Part shown: in pieces, positions 31,974 through 41,552 of the stretch
Layout: each line of letters begins with the position of its first letter
Position numbering within the stretch: position 1 is the stretch's first letter
Origin: Paulinella micropora
Lineage: Eukaryota; Cercozoa; Imbricatea; Euglyphida
Direction of reading: 5' to 3'
Assembly (NCBI GenBank): GCA_009731375.1
Contig: BJOX01000173.1
Location: 482,055-546,054, forward strand
Length of the DNA: 64,000 nt
Notes under the pieces: generated by a model
Told to the model about the DNA's origin: nothing
The model's database searches: none
What the model saw: only the letters and a program-made list of their open reading frames with translations
Made by a program: the position numbers and the translations under genes

Positions 31974-32448
31974 TCAATTAATTCTTTGTCTTTTATATTT
32001 CTCATATTCTTCAATTACATTGTATGTTTTTTTTCCTCCTTCAATCATTTTTCTTGCTCTAATCTCATCATCAACTCCCATTGGTTGATTTTCGGCACTT
32101 AGCCAATTCTCAAATAATCGTAATTGTTTTTTCTTGTTCAATTCTTTTCTCTTTTCTTCTCTCTTTACCAAATCTATTTTTTTCCTTTCTTTCTTTTTCT
32201 CCTTTTCGCATTTCAAGCATTTCGTTAATAGCATTCCCTTTATTTTCGCACTCTCTTTTTTGCTTTTCCAATTCAATCCTTTCTTTCTCATTCTCGTCAA
32301 GTTTGCTTTGTATTATTTCATTTCTTGTTTCGTTTTTCAATTTTTGTTTTATTAACTGAGAGTAATGTGTATCTTTTAATTTTTCTAACCACTTATTGTG
32401 GTATTCTCTTTCAGTATATTCTCCATCGCTACTATCGTCATCACTCAT
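31974..32448 (-). pseudogene. Charged coiled-coil protein, frameshifted
   Basis: The frame starts MSDDDSSDGEYTEREYHNKW, is rich in Glu, Lys and Arg, and predicts one long coiled coil. Around 32,205 the coding signal jumps to another frame, whose C-terminal part reads LRLFENWLSAENQPMG and ends at 31,974. One frameshift therefore splits a protein of about 155 residues. It is the first gene inside the left terminal repeat. I recognise no family. Confidence 0.55.
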
Positions 32449-32742
32449 TCTTGTTCGCACTTTGACTGATTAAGACTATTCTGAAAAATGAAAAGTTGGA
32501 CACTTTCCAGTTTGTCAAAATCTGGCAAGAGGGTAAATTGACCTGAGCCTATAGGTGGCTGGTGTAAAAAAAATTTTCGCTTTTCCTTTTTTAAGGCATT
32601 TCAAACGAACAGCCGAAATCCAGAAATTCACACAATTGAGTAAAATGTTTTTCCTCGTGCTTTTTCGTTCTGCGACTTTTTTTTTTCAGAATTCCCAAAG
32701 TGGCTAAGACAAGAAGTCCAAACACTTGTCTGTTATGTAGGT

Positions 32743-33264
32743 ATGGCCGACAACGAACCGCGTGAGGAGCCAGAGGAGGCTGAAGGCAAGGTTCCAGAAC
32801 AGAAGCAACCCGAAGATCCTGAAGTAAGGGTAAGTTTGTTGTTTCATTTCTTTTTTTTTGTCAATGAAAAGGGGGTTTAGGTTTTGGCAGAAGCAGTTGG
32901 CGCAATGCGTGTTGGGCTTATTACCGCGGAAAATATTCCCAAAGAATTAGGTAGGAGGAGGGCGGTCATAGCACGTGAGCCAAATCACGAACGTAATCAA
33001 CCAATTGAAGGCAAGCAGGATTACTGGGTTGAAATAGATAAGGAAAATGGGGTAGCCCGTATTTACCAACAGCCGAATGAGGGTCTTCCAACAACAAAGT
33101 TGAATGCGTACAAATCACCAATGAGGAAGGATCAGGTGCCCGAACATTTTGTCGTCCATTTTACCGATGGAAGTTTCAGGCTGTTTAGATTGTGGGATAA
33201 CATCGGCTCTGTCGCGGATTATTATGGGCTCACCGTAAAGACTGCTTACAGGGTTGTGTTTTAA
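32743..33264 (+). CDS. Unknown protein (156 aa) with a 51-nt spliceosomal intron
   Basis: Exon 1 (32,743-32,829) encodes an acidic 29-residue leader beginning MADNEPREEPEEAEG. The intron (32,830-32,880) starts GTAAGT and ends TTTAG after a T-run. Unspliced, the frame hits a stop exactly at the acceptor TAG. Exon 2 (32,881-33,264) continues in frame and contains QDYWVEIDKENGVARIYQQ and ends TVKTAYRVVF. An alternative is a shorter product starting inside exon 2. The local base composition is less AT-rich than neighbouring viral genes, which may mean acquisition from a host. I recognise no domain. It ends convergently with the integrase, with a hairpin between. Confidence 0.6.
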
Positions 33265-33289
33265 TTAAAGGTGTTCTACCAACGCCACT

Positions 33290-33380
33290 CTATTATATCG
33301 GCTTCTTCGTCCCGATTAATCAGGTTTTTCCATGGGACCAAGCATTCGTTTTAAACTGGGCGAAGAAGTTGGTATAATAG
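33290..33380. terminator. Inverted repeat between convergent genes
   Basis: CTATTATA-TCGG-CTTCTTCG-TCCC at 33,290-33,313 pairs with GGG-CGAAGAAG-TTGG-TATAATAG at 33,358-33,380, with a ~44-nt loop. It lies between the stop of the intron-containing gene and the stop of the integrase. Function as a transcript-end signal is inferred from position. Confidence 0.5.
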
Positions 33381-33397
33381 CATTTTTTTAATTTTCA

Positions 33398-34405
33398 TTA
33401 AAGGTCTAGTATTACTTTAGCCTTTCGTTCTCTCTTACTTGTTCTGATGTTTTCTGGTTCTATTTCTTCTCTCTTTAGCAATTCTTTTGTCTTCTTCTCT
33501 TTTATAACTTCTTTTATTTGTTGTTTTATGTCTTTCTCTTCATCAATAGGTTTTGTAAAATCAGTTTTCAATAAATCTCTTGGACTTACTAACTCGTCAT
33601 TATTTAATATTAACTTAAATCCGGAACGGGCTTTAACTTTATAAATGATTTTGCTGAAAGTCTTTCCTCCTTTGGAAAATAGATTCCGTTTGTTTTCCTT
33701 TCTTACATTATCGCCGATATTGAATTTATTAATAAGGTTATCACGAGTGATAGTCTGTTTATTTTTGTCTCTTCTAGCAAAGACATCCACCGGTCTGGCT
33801 TGAATTCCTCTATGTAGTTTATGATTATAAGCATTAACCAAATCTTGAATATAACTTACCCAGTCAAAATTTCTATTTGTTTCAAACAATAAATCCAACC
33901 ACCTTCTAATACTCCTTATAACTCTATCAACAACCGCTAAGGCTCTATGGTCGCCTACTTCAACCACATCGTGCTTAATACCATTTTGAATAAAATAATC
34001 ACGAGTAGCACCTTTATATTCTCCTCCGCTGTCGGTTGTAATTGATTTAGGTTTATAAGGTATAGATTTCAAAGCATAATAAACTTCTTTCGCTGTTTTA
34101 TTTTTTAATGGAATGATTATTAAATATCTTGAATGACAATCAATCCAAACAAGCATCCAAGCATATCCTTTATTTCCTTTCTTATCTTTTATCTTACTCA
34201 TATCGGCTAAGTCTAAGAAAACTTGGTCTAATGGATTATCAACCCATATAGTATTCCATATTTTCGGTTTTTTTTTCTGGTGGTGTATTTCAATGGCTTC
34301 TTCTTCTTTTGTTCTTTGAATTTCTTCTCCAGTAGGTGTGTCTTCTAATTGACTATTACGATTTTGATTATTAATAATTGTATGTTTATGGTCTAAATCT
34401 GGCAT
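33398..34405 (-). CDS. Retroviral-type (rve) integrase of the provirus (335 aa)
   Basis: The catalytic core lies at about residues 60-200. The first acidic residue is D65 or D67 in QVFLDLADM and the second is D125 in ITTDSGGEYKG. The third position is D160 in ALAVVDRVIRSIR, where most members carry Glu. A WIDCHSRYLIIIPL beta strand supports the RNase H fold. The C-terminal region at about 225-290 resembles the small barrel or chromo-like end of Polinton integrases, followed by a basic tail. The enzyme would insert the viral genome with a short target duplication, which matches the CAGTTT seen. The frame is intact and starts 10 bp from a divergent small gene on the plus strand. Confidence 0.9.
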   Translation of the reverse strand: MPDLDHKHTIINNQNRNSQLEDTPTGEEIQRTKEEEAIEIHHQKKKPKIWNTIWVDNPLDQVFLDLADMSKIKDKKGNKGYAWMLVWIDCHSRYLIIIPLKNKTAKEVYYALKSIPYKPKSITTDSGGEYKGATRDYFIQNGIKHDVVEVGDHRALAVVDRVIRSIRRWLDLLFETNRNFDWVSYIQDLVNAYNHKLHRGIQARPVDVFARRDKNKQTITRDNLINKFNIGDNVRKENKRNLFSKGGKTFSKIIYKVKARSGFKLILNNDELVSPRDLLKTDFTKPIDEEKDIKQQIKEVIKEKKTKELLKREEIEPENIRTSKRERKAKVILDL

Positions 34406-34414
34406 TTATATAGT

Positions 34415-34671
34415 ATGAGATTTTCAAAGTCAAATGTAAAAAACAAAAAATATAAATCCTTAGTCCGAAAGGTAAGGTTATTAATTTTGGAGATATCAGA
34501 TACGAACATTATAAAGACCGCATAGGTTTATATTCGCATTTAGATCATTTGGATAAAGAAAGAAGAAAAAATTACAGAGTGAGAGCAAAAGCAATACGAA
34601 ATTCAAAAGGTGAATTAACTTATAATAATCCAGAATATAGTAATTATTATTCTTATCATTATCTATGGTAA
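34415..34671 (+). pseudogene. Small conserved viral protein, frameshifted
   Basis: An ATG at 34,415 opens a short basic frame (MRFSKSNVKNKKYKS). After about 34,461 the conserved part continues in another frame, with NFGDIRYEHYKDR, LDKERRKNYRVRAKAI and a final SYHYLW. The FG...Y-x-D/K-Y...KERR-x-Y-R-x-R...LW pattern recalls a small protein I know as common in algal viruses, virophages and PLVs, of unknown function. One missing base explains the break. It is divergent from the integrase, and its TAA stop touches a palindromic unit. Confidence 0.6.
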
Positions 34672-34804
34672 TGATATTTGAAAATCCACACTCCCGCTAA
34701 CGCTCCCGTGTGTTTTCAAACATCGTTTATACTTTAACGGCAGACGATGTTTATGAGCAAGCGAAAATGAGTGTAGCGAATGAAAGCGATGCTCATAAAT
34801 ATCA
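34672..34804. terminator. Palindromic gene-end unit, copy A
   Basis: Outer arms are TGATATTT at 34,672-34,679 and AAATATCA at 34,797-34,804. Middle arms are AAACATCG at 34,718-34,725 and CGATGTTT at 34,745-34,752. A third stem is ATGAGCA/TGCTCAT at 34,753-34,796. The unit starts right after a plus-strand stop (34,669-34,671) and ends right before a minus-strand stop (34,806-34,808). It thus fills exactly the space between two convergent genes. Confidence 0.75.
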
Positions 34805-34805
34805 T

Positions 34806-35318
34806 TTAAAACTTCAAAAACATCCGTGAGACATCATCACTTTTTTCTTTCTTATTTGTCTTTTCAGATTGATTATAAACATTAACAGAAATGTTTGATT
34901 TCTTACCCTTTCCTCTTTTAGGCTTTGGCTCTTCTTCACTACTCTCGCTTTCACTTTCTTCACTCTCTGGCTCTGGTTTCTTACTCTTCTTCTTTTCTCT
35001 CTTAGTTTCAGCCTTCGCTCTTTTGATTTTCATATTAGCCATCTTTTCCGCAATCAAGTCAGTAAAATCAACCTCATCTTCGCTATCACTCTGCTCGGGT
35101 GTGTCATCTTGGTCCTTCTCATTAATGATATCGTTAGCCACATTTTTATTTTCTATCTCTGCTATTTTTTGTTCCATGTCTTCGTCTTCGCTTTTAACCG
35201 CATTTCGGTATTGTTCCAAAACCTTTTTGGCATGTTCCATTTTTCGTTGTTTCGCTTTCGCTTTTATTCCTTCCACAGCACTCCCCCAATTCTTACGACT
35301 TGCTTCGGGAGACGGCAT
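34806..35318 (-). CDS. Charged protein of unknown function (170 aa)
   Basis: This intact frame starts MPSPEASRKNWGSAVEGIKA. It is very rich in Lys and Glu, with an acidic DEDEVDFTD-like centre and a basic KRGKGKKSNISVNVYN region. It ends DVSRMFLKF. A helical coiled-coil character is likely. A protein of this type could be a virion core or scaffold component, but nothing in the sequence proves this. Its start codon lies against a partial palindromic unit. Confidence 0.7.
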   Translation of the reverse strand: MPSPEASRKNWGSAVEGIKAKAKQRKMEHAKKVLEQYRNAVKSEDEDMEQKIAEIENKNVANDIINEKDQDDTPEQSDSEDEVDFTDLIAEKMANMKIKRAKAETKREKKKSKKPEPESEESESESSEEEPKPKRGKGKKSNISVNVYNQSEKTNKKEKSDDVSRMFLKF

Positions 35319-35372
35319 TTTAGAATCTCACTTCGTGCTGTCGCACTCTCGCTTATTCTAAAAATATTCTAT
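35317..35372. repeat. Partial palindromic unit, copy B
   Basis: TTTTAGAAT...ATTCTAAAA arms enclose CACTTCGTGCTGTCGCACTC. This is the reverse complement of the AAGCGAGAGTGCGACAGCACG part of copy C. The AAACATCG stem is missing here. It lies at a gene start, between divergent genes, unlike the full copies. Confidence 0.6.
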
Positions 35373-35427
35373 ACTAAGATTATTATATTTTAGTATTTTT
35401 AAAATTAAATATTTATTTTATATATCA

Positions 35428-38400
35428 ATGTCGCAATATAAATCATTACTTGGCTTGAATGAGTTGGCTGTTGATAGTCTAAACATACTTAACTTAGACT
35501 TAACCAACACAAACATAGTCGGTCTGAATACAGACAGAGTGCCAGAAGATGATGACCCCATAAATCTTTATTACACTGACGACCGATTTGATACACGACT
35601 GGCTACCAAAAGCACCGCGGACATTAAAGAAGGACTTAATTATTATTGGACTGATAACCGCTTTGACACACGTCTCGCTTTAAAAACAACAACTGACCTA
35701 AAAGAAGGACTTAATTATTATTGGACTGATAACCGCTTTGACACACGGCTCGCTTTAAAATCAACTACTGACATTAAAGAAGGAAGCCGTTTATATTATA
35801 CAGAGCAACGAGTAAGGGATAATGATGAAGTCAAAGCCTCAACTCAACACAGAAGTAATACTTCCAATCCGCACCAAACCAGTTTATACAATTTGATTGA
35901 CACAAACATATTTGCACAAGCGAGCGGTCAATACTTAACTTACAACGATGTAGAAGGTAAATGGAAGAATACACCACTTGGTTCAATTGACACACTTTCA
36001 GATGTAGTCATTACAGCACCAGCGGCGATGAATAGTTATCTAACATATAACTCAATAAACTGGGTCAATAAAACATTTCCGATAAATGTTGATGAAACAG
36101 GCAACATTAGTATGGGAATGAAGAATATAACAGGAGTTAATTTACTAAATGACAAAGGTGTTGATGAATGGATATTTGAGCATAATGATAATAATAATAA
36201 GGTGACAGCATCTGGAAGTATAGACACACATAGCGATGTGACAATATCATGCTTTCCAGCAGATAACCAACTGATTATGTATAGCACGGGGCAATGGAGA
36301 AACACCACATCACCCTTTCTTAGATTAGACGGCACTGCCAGTATGACTGGAGCATTAAATATGGGAGGTTTTGCTATTTCAGGGGCTTCTACATATAATG
36401 GAATTAATCTCGCTAATCTCGCAGTTGATGGTTCGGTGGTTAAACTAACAGGAGACCAAACCATAGCAGGTAATAAAAAATTTATATCAACTTTAGAAGT
36501 AAGTGGTTCGTCCAACCCTTCAACTTTTGATGGTATTGGCATAGCCTTTGATACAAAAATAGGAATGATTGCGGCACAAAAAACAGCAACAGCGACTTGG
36601 TATCCGATACAAATAACGGGTTCGTATGTTGAGTTATATTCGGGTAATACTTTAATTATAAGCGCAACTGGCACTACACTAATACTATCTTTGAATAACA
36701 ACAAAATAACAAACTTAGCCACACCATCAGCAACAACGGACGGAGCAAACAAAAGTTATGTGGATACATTAGACGGGCAAAATGTGAAACTAACAGGAAA
36801 CCAAACCATAGCAGGAATTAAGACATATAGCAGTGGTGTTGAAATAACGGGAAATTCAATCAATTCAACAACAAAGGGCACATTTATCGTTTTCAATTCT
36901 ACCAGTAATATCGGGTCAATTGCTAGTTTGGATATGAAAACTGCAACATATTACAACTTTGAAATTTCTGCGAAAAATATAAGTTTTATTATTGATGGGG
37001 TAATCGTCGGTTGGGTAAATGCTTCGGGGCTAGATTGTAATAGTAGCAAAATAGCCAACCTTGGAACTCCGACATTAGCGACGGATGGAGCGACAAAAGG
37101 GTATGCGGACACATTGGACGGGCAAAATGTAAAACTATCAACAGACCAAACCATAACAGGAAGCAAAACATTTAATGGGGCGAGCACTGCGATAAAATAT
37201 CTAACTTTAACGAACAATGCCGATTTTAATAATCAAACTATCACTAATGGAGGAAATATAACATATAATGGGGCGAGGATATTAAACCAAAATGGAGGAG
37301 ATATATTCTTTTCACAGACATCAGGAGATTATCAGTATTTCTTATTTACTCTAAATACCGCTACAAGTGGAACCGCGAACCAACGAGGTTATGTATTTAC
37401 GAATGTAGCATCTGATGTAAAAGGGGCGGGACTTTATATTTCAAAACTTTTGGATAATAAAAGTGCTTCGTCTGACATTGTCCGTTTTAACAATGCTGGC
37501 GGTATGCGGTTTTATGGTGCTTTGGATATGAACTCAAACAGCATAACAAATGGCGGAACAATAACAGGAACAACAATTACTTCAACCGCGGGGATATCAA
37601 CGACGACACTAACCGCAAGCGGATTATTAACAGCGACAGGAGGCTCTAGCATAGTCATACAAGGAAATACTAATGGAGGTAATACGAGAGGAATATTTTT
37701 GTGGGACACTGGCAACACCAGTTATGGCATTTATATGGCTTCAAATGGGGGAGCCACAAATACCAGAAGTCTAGCGGGAGGGTCTGCGGTTGCAGGCAAT
37801 GATTTCACTTCTTTTGCCGTTAGATTTAGGGTAAGTAATGCTTCAACCGACGGATTTATATGGGAGAACTCGTCCGAACAATTATTAATGTCATTGAACG
37901 GGGCAAACGGGACTTTATGGACGAAAGGATTAATAACGGCTAGTGCGGGGATATCAACTACAACATTAACAACGAGCGACAAAATAACAACAGCATCAGG
38001 CAAACCGATAATCATAGGCAACTCAACGAAAGGAGTGGGAGCGTCAGGTGGTTTAGAAATATACGGGACGGCTTCAAATATCGCAGGGGCACACTTACAA
38101 GCAATAACAACGGCGGATGCTTATCCAACATTTCAATTATTGAATTGGGCACACGACAATGTCAATTTAAGTTTTGATGCTTATTTTGATGGCACGAACT
38201 GGAAATCAAGCCACAGCGGTTCAAACTTTCTAATTCAAAAAGGTGGCAAACTCGTTTTTTATTATCATTCAGGAACGACGGTGGGAAACAATATATCTTA
38301 CACTGACGGTGGGAGATTTAAGCATCACAACAGCATCCAGCGGATTTTTAACATTAAGAAAAAGACCAAGTCCATCAACTTACGACCCATAAATATATAT

Positions 38401-38690
38401 GAAATCAGGAGGATATTCAAATTATGGAGTGGTTTGTGCTTCAACTGGCATACTTCATGCTTGGACTACTTCAAACTCTACGGGTGAGCCGTCAGGCAGT
38501 TATAATTATATTCCGCTTAATGGTGCTTGGACAAACTCATCGGACAGGAGATTAAAATCAGATATTAAAACATTAGACTGCGGGAATTGTTGTGAGAAAC
38601 TAATGAAAATAAATTGTTGTTCATATTATTTGAAATCAGACGAGAAGAAAGAAAAAAAGAACCACGGATTTATTGCGGATGAGGTAAAAA
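35428..38690 (+). pseudogene. Fibre / receptor-binding protein with C-terminal S74 chaperone domain, broken
   Basis: The first frame (35,428-38,487) starts with near-perfect ~33-residue repeats carrying DIKEG-NYYWTDNRFDTRLALK, as in trimeric phage-type fibres. A long beta-rich stalk follows, with repeated DGQNVKLTGNQTIAG units. Near 38,320 the coding signal shifts frame, an in-frame TAA lies at 38,390-38,392, and then a typical S74 start appears: SSDRRLKSDIKTLDC...HGFIADEV. The S74 domain normally guides trimer folding and cleaves itself off. An assembly gap begins at 38,691 inside the domain. The product would be a surface spike about 1,050 residues or more long. As it stands it is broken by one frameshift and one stop. 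Confidence 0.85.
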
Positions 38691-39265
38691 NNNNNNNNNN
38701 NNNNNNNNNNNNNNNNNNNNNNNNNNNNNNNNNNNNNNNNNNNNNNNNNNNNNNNNNNNNNNNNNNNNNNNNNNNNNNNNNNNNNNNNNNNNNNNNNNNN
38801 NNNNNNNNNNNNNNNNNNNNNNNNNNNNNNNNNNNNNNNNNNNNNNNNNNNNNNNNNNNNNNNNNNNNNNNNNNNNNNNNNNNNNNNNNNNNNNNNNNNN
38901 NNNNNNNNNNNNNNNNNNNNNNNNNNNNNNNNNNNNNNNNNNNNNNNNNNNNNNNNNNNNNNNNNNNNNNNNNNNNNNNNNNNNNNNNNNNNNNNNNNNN
39001 NNNNNNNNNNNNNNNNNNNNNNNNNNNNNNNNNNNNNNNNNNNNNNNNNNNNNNNNNNNNNNNNNNNNNNNNNNNNNNNNNNNNNNNNNNNNNNNNNNNN
39101 NNNNNNNNNNNNNNNNNNNNNNNNNNNNNNNNNNNNNNNNNNNNNNNNNNNNNNNNNNNNNNNNNNNNNNNNNNNNNNNNNNNNNNNNNNNNNNNNNNNN
39201 NNNNNNNNNNNNNNNNNNNNNNNNNNNNNNNNNNNNNNNNNNNNNNNNNNNNNNNNNNNNNNNNN
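38691..39265. other. Assembly gap (575 N)
   Basis: This run of N is inside or just after the S74 domain. The end of the fibre gene and possibly the start of a second gene are hidden. Confidence 0.99.
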
Positions 39266-39487
39266 TTGGAAGATAACTGGAATTGTTGTTGTATAAAAAA
39301 CAGACCAACCGACAGCCGACTTATTAAATACTTATTTCAAATGGGTATCATTATTGCCATTATAGCCCTTTGTATCGTGAGGTTATCTGAAAAGAACTTA
39401 CCTTGTGAGGTTGCCAACACTTATGTTGGTATTTTAACATTGCTTATCGGCATTTGCCTTCCATCGCCTTCTTCAAGTAAGAAATGA
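39266..39487 (+). CDS. C-terminal part of a small membrane protein (or fibre C-terminus)
   Basis: Seventy-three residues follow the gap, with two hydrophobic segments (MGIIIAIIALCIV and YVGILTLLIGICLP) and several Cys. Membrane segments are unusual after an S74 domain, so this may be a separate gene whose start lies in the gap. The TGA stop overlaps the first bases of palindromic unit C. Confidence 0.5.
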   Translation: MEDNWNCCCIKNRPTDSRLIKYLFQMGIIIAIIALCIVRLSEKNLPCEVANTYVGILTLLIGICLPSPSSSKK

Positions 39488-39602
39488 TATTTTACTCATG
39501 CACTTCATGCCTTCGTAAAACATCGTCCACCATTAAAGTATAAAAACGATGTTTGAGAATAAGCGAGAGTGCGACAGCACGAAGTGAAATTCTCAAATAT
39601 CA
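39485..39602. terminator. Palindromic gene-end unit, copy C
   Basis: Outer arms are TGATATTT at 39,485 and AAATATCA ending at 39,602. Middle arms are AAACATCG at 39,518-39,525 and CGATGTTT at 39,547-39,554. A third stem TTTGAGAAT/ATTCTCAAA encloses AAGCGAGAGTGCGACAGCACG. The TGA of the outer arm is itself the stop codon of the upstream frame, and the right arm reaches the 3' end of the minus-strand gene at 39,593. Confidence 0.8.
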
Positions 39603-39790
39603 AAGCACTCATATAAGTGTATTTTATACCAATAAGCATCACTACCCGAACACATTAAAGGAAGGGCTTCANNNNNNNNNNTGGCTTCATCAAAACTAAC
39701 ACACCAATCACTAAAAGGTTTATACACACATTTAAATTTGGTTTCTATTCCTTTTTGAATACACCACACACAACTTTCATTTTTTATCAC
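39593..39790 (-). CDS. Small Cys-containing protein, interrupted by a gap
   Basis: The frame starts MIKNESCVWCIQKGI and ends YECFDI, with five or more Cys including C-x2-C. A 10-N gap at 39,672-39,681 lies inside. Length and frame across the gap are not reliable. A zinc-binding role is possible. I recognise no family. Confidence 0.4.
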   Translation of the reverse strand: MIKNESCVWCIQKGIETKFKCVYKPFSDWCVSFDEAXXXXEALPLMCSGSDAYWYKIHLYECFDI

Positions 39791-39957
39791 TGACCCGTGA
39801 GTAAAAGTCGCAGGCAGTCCGAGCAGAAATATTAATTAATAAAAAGTTTATTAGCACTAATATAGAGGACATCATGGCTGACTATAAATATCAGCGGATT
39901 ATTTTTCTGAGCAATGATTTTGCTGGAGGAAGCAAAACATTTAATAAAAATATTTAA

Positions 39958-40236
39958 ATGTCATTCACACCAACCAGAATGAATGTAAAATTTATCCACT
40001 ATATGAACGACCAGACCGAAACCAAAACCAGAATTCTTTACATGGACAGAATTGGAATTATTGGAACATTTGCGGACAGCACCACAGCAAACATTTCAAA
40101 CCTCGGTTATAATTTGGGTGTTGTCGGATGGACTGACGGACAATATACATTTAAAGTCCTTGAAACCGACAGCGGAAATATTGATACAGGAAATTTAGCG
40201 GGCCGAATTGTAGTGTGCCTAGAACTTTTGGCTTAG
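39958..40236 (+). CDS. Small hypothetical protein (92 aa)
   Basis: The frame opens with MSFTPTRMNVKFIHYMN and is intact. The predicted structure is beta-rich, with no membrane segment. It ends 8 bp before the ATPase start on the same strand, in the morphogenesis block, so a virion role is plausible but unproven. An AAATATTT promoter-like box lies just upstream of the ATG. Confidence 0.65.
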   Translation: MSFTPTRMNVKFIHYMNDQTETKTRILYMDRIGIIGTFADSTTANISNLGYNLGVVGWTDGQYTFKVLETDSGNIDTGNLAGRIVVCLELLA

Positions 40237-40244
40237 AATATAGC

Positions 40245-41066
40245 ATGGAAAAGATTAATAGCATTAAGGTGAAGCCAGTAAAACAAGAGGGTGATGGAAA
40301 TAAACAGGTGAAAGGTTATAAATTATTTAATGAGCCGTATGCCAATATATTTCTACTTGCCCGTAAGAAGAGCGGGAAAACAACAGCACTCTTTGAAATA
40401 CTGAAACGGACTACAGACAGAAAAACCCGTATTGTCATTATTGCTTCAACGATACACAAGGACTACATTTATAAAGCAATGGTAAAGCACTTTAAGAACA
40501 GAGGCAACCCGATGGCAATATATAACTTTCTTAAATCAGATGGTGTAAATGTTATTGATTATGAGTTAGACAAACTGAACAGACATGACGAGCAACACGA
40601 AGGAGAAGTAAAACAAGACAAAGAAGAAATAGAGAAGCCACAATTTTTATACTTTGGAAAAGAAGAAAAAAAGAAACAGAGCACCGCGGAGGCGAAAGAA
40701 AGGCCAAGCAAGTATATTTCTCCAGAGGTAGTTTTTGTTTTGGACGATTTAGGAAGTGGATTAAGAGACAAGTCCGTAAGTGATTTGTTAAAAAAGAACA
40801 GACACTATAAATCAAAAGTGATTATGTCAAGCCAGTATTTAAACGACCTACGGCCAGAAGCCATTAAGCAGTTAGATTATCTATTAATCTTTCCAAGCCA
40901 GTCTCAGGACAAAATGGAACTCGTGTATAAACACTTAGACTTATCCTTTGACTTTGACTACTTTCTTCAAAAGTATCACGAAGCAACAAAGGAGAGATTT
41001 AATTTTCTTTATGTCTCAAGTGTTGATGATGAGTTAAGAAAAAATTTCTCAGAAAGATTTAAATAA
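40245..41066 (+). CDS. FtsK/HerA-type genome-packaging ATPase (273 aa)
   Basis: The ATG at 40,245 is chosen because an earlier in-frame non-ATG start would overlap the previous gene. The Walker A region reads NIFLLARKKSGKTTALFEI (K and T of GKT near residues 45-46). The Walker B strand is VVFVLDDLGSG, with paired Asp. A sensor-like MSSQ follows. This matches A32-like packaging ATPases of PLVs, virophages and large DNA viruses, which pump the genome into the empty capsid. The N-terminal G of the P-loop is replaced by Ala-Arg-Lys-Lys, as is common in this family. The frame is intact. Confidence 0.9.
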   Translation: MEKINSIKVKPVKQEGDGNKQVKGYKLFNEPYANIFLLARKKSGKTTALFEILKRTTDRKTRIVIIASTIHKDYIYKAMVKHFKNRGNPMAIYNFLKSDGVNVIDYELDKLNRHDEQHEGEVKQDKEEIEKPQFLYFGKEEKKKQSTAEAKERPSKYISPEVVFVLDDLGSGLRDKSVSDLLKKNRHYKSKVIMSSQYLNDLRPEAIKQLDYLLIFPSQSQDKMELVYKHLDLSFDFDYFLQKYHEATKERFNFLYVSSVDDELRKNFSERFK

Positions 41067-41082
41067 TATTTTTAGAATTAAT

Positions 41083-41096
41083 AAATATTTTTTTTC
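41083..41096 (+). promoter_or_regulatory. AAATATTTTTTT promoter-like box
   Basis: AAATATTTTTTTTC lies 8 bp before the ATG at 41,105. Closely similar boxes lie at 41,553-41,565 and 46,058-46,070, also just upstream of structural genes. Confidence 0.4.
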
Positions 41097-41104
41097 ATAG
41101 TATA

Positions 41105-41422
41105 ATGGTAGTGAAGACATCTCGTGTTGAAGTCATTCCAACAATCGGCAAACGAACTATTAACTCAAGCACCAACATGGCTGGAGGTAAAAAGAAAACT
41201 GGACGGAAGAAGGGTAAGGGGCAGGCTGGCGGTAAAATTAACTGGCAAAAAGTGTGCAAAACCGCAATGGCTGTTGATAAATTTCTTCGCAATAATAAGT
41301 TAATCTCTAGGACTGCGGGAGCATTAAGTAGTGTCGGGGTGCCTTACGCAGGTAGTGTTGGTGCTGTAGCATCAAGACTGGGGTATGGTAAGCAGAGAGG
41401 ACGAGGTGCCCTTAAGTTTTAA
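41105..41422 (+). CDS. Small basic Gly/Lys-rich protein (105 aa)
   Basis: The N-terminal half is very basic (GGKKKTGRKKGKGQAGGK). The C-terminal half is an Ala/Gly-rich helix with TAGALSSVGVPYAGSVGAVA and a final GYGKQRGRGALKF. Position between packaging ATPase and protease, size and charge recall minor core or membrane-active virion proteins that the adenain-like protease cleaves. Candidate cleavage sites were not assigned. The inference is from composition and context only. The TAA stop abuts palindromic unit D. Confidence 0.65.
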   Translation: MVVKTSRVEVIPTIGKRTINSSTNMAGGKKKTGRKKGKGQAGGKINWQKVCKTAMAVDKFLRNNKLISRTAGALSSVGVPYAGSVGAVASRLGYGKQRGRGALKF

Positions 41423-41423
41423 A

Positions 41424-41547
41424 TGATATTTGTTTAAGACTACGTCTTCAACAAACATCGAAAACCAATTTATTTTTTCAATAAAGAAAAAACGATGTTT
41501 TAGAATAAGCAAGAGTGCCTAGCACGAAGTGAAATTCTAAAATATCA
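41424..41547. terminator. Palindromic gene-end unit, copy D
   Basis: Outer arms are TGATATTT at 41,424-41,431 and AAATATCA at 41,540-41,547. Middle arms are AAACATCG at 41,453-41,460 and CGATGTTT at 41,493-41,500. The third stem TTTTAGAAT/ATTCTAAAA encloses AAGCAAGAGTGCCTAGCACG. It starts one base after the stop of the preceding gene and lies between two genes on the same strand. Confidence 0.8.
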
Positions 41548-41552
41548 AATGG

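Noticed and set aside
36036-38021. Minus-strand frames of 60-238 codons opposite the fibre gene
   Set aside because: They are shadow frames of the repetitive fibre coding sequence, with no start context or domain.
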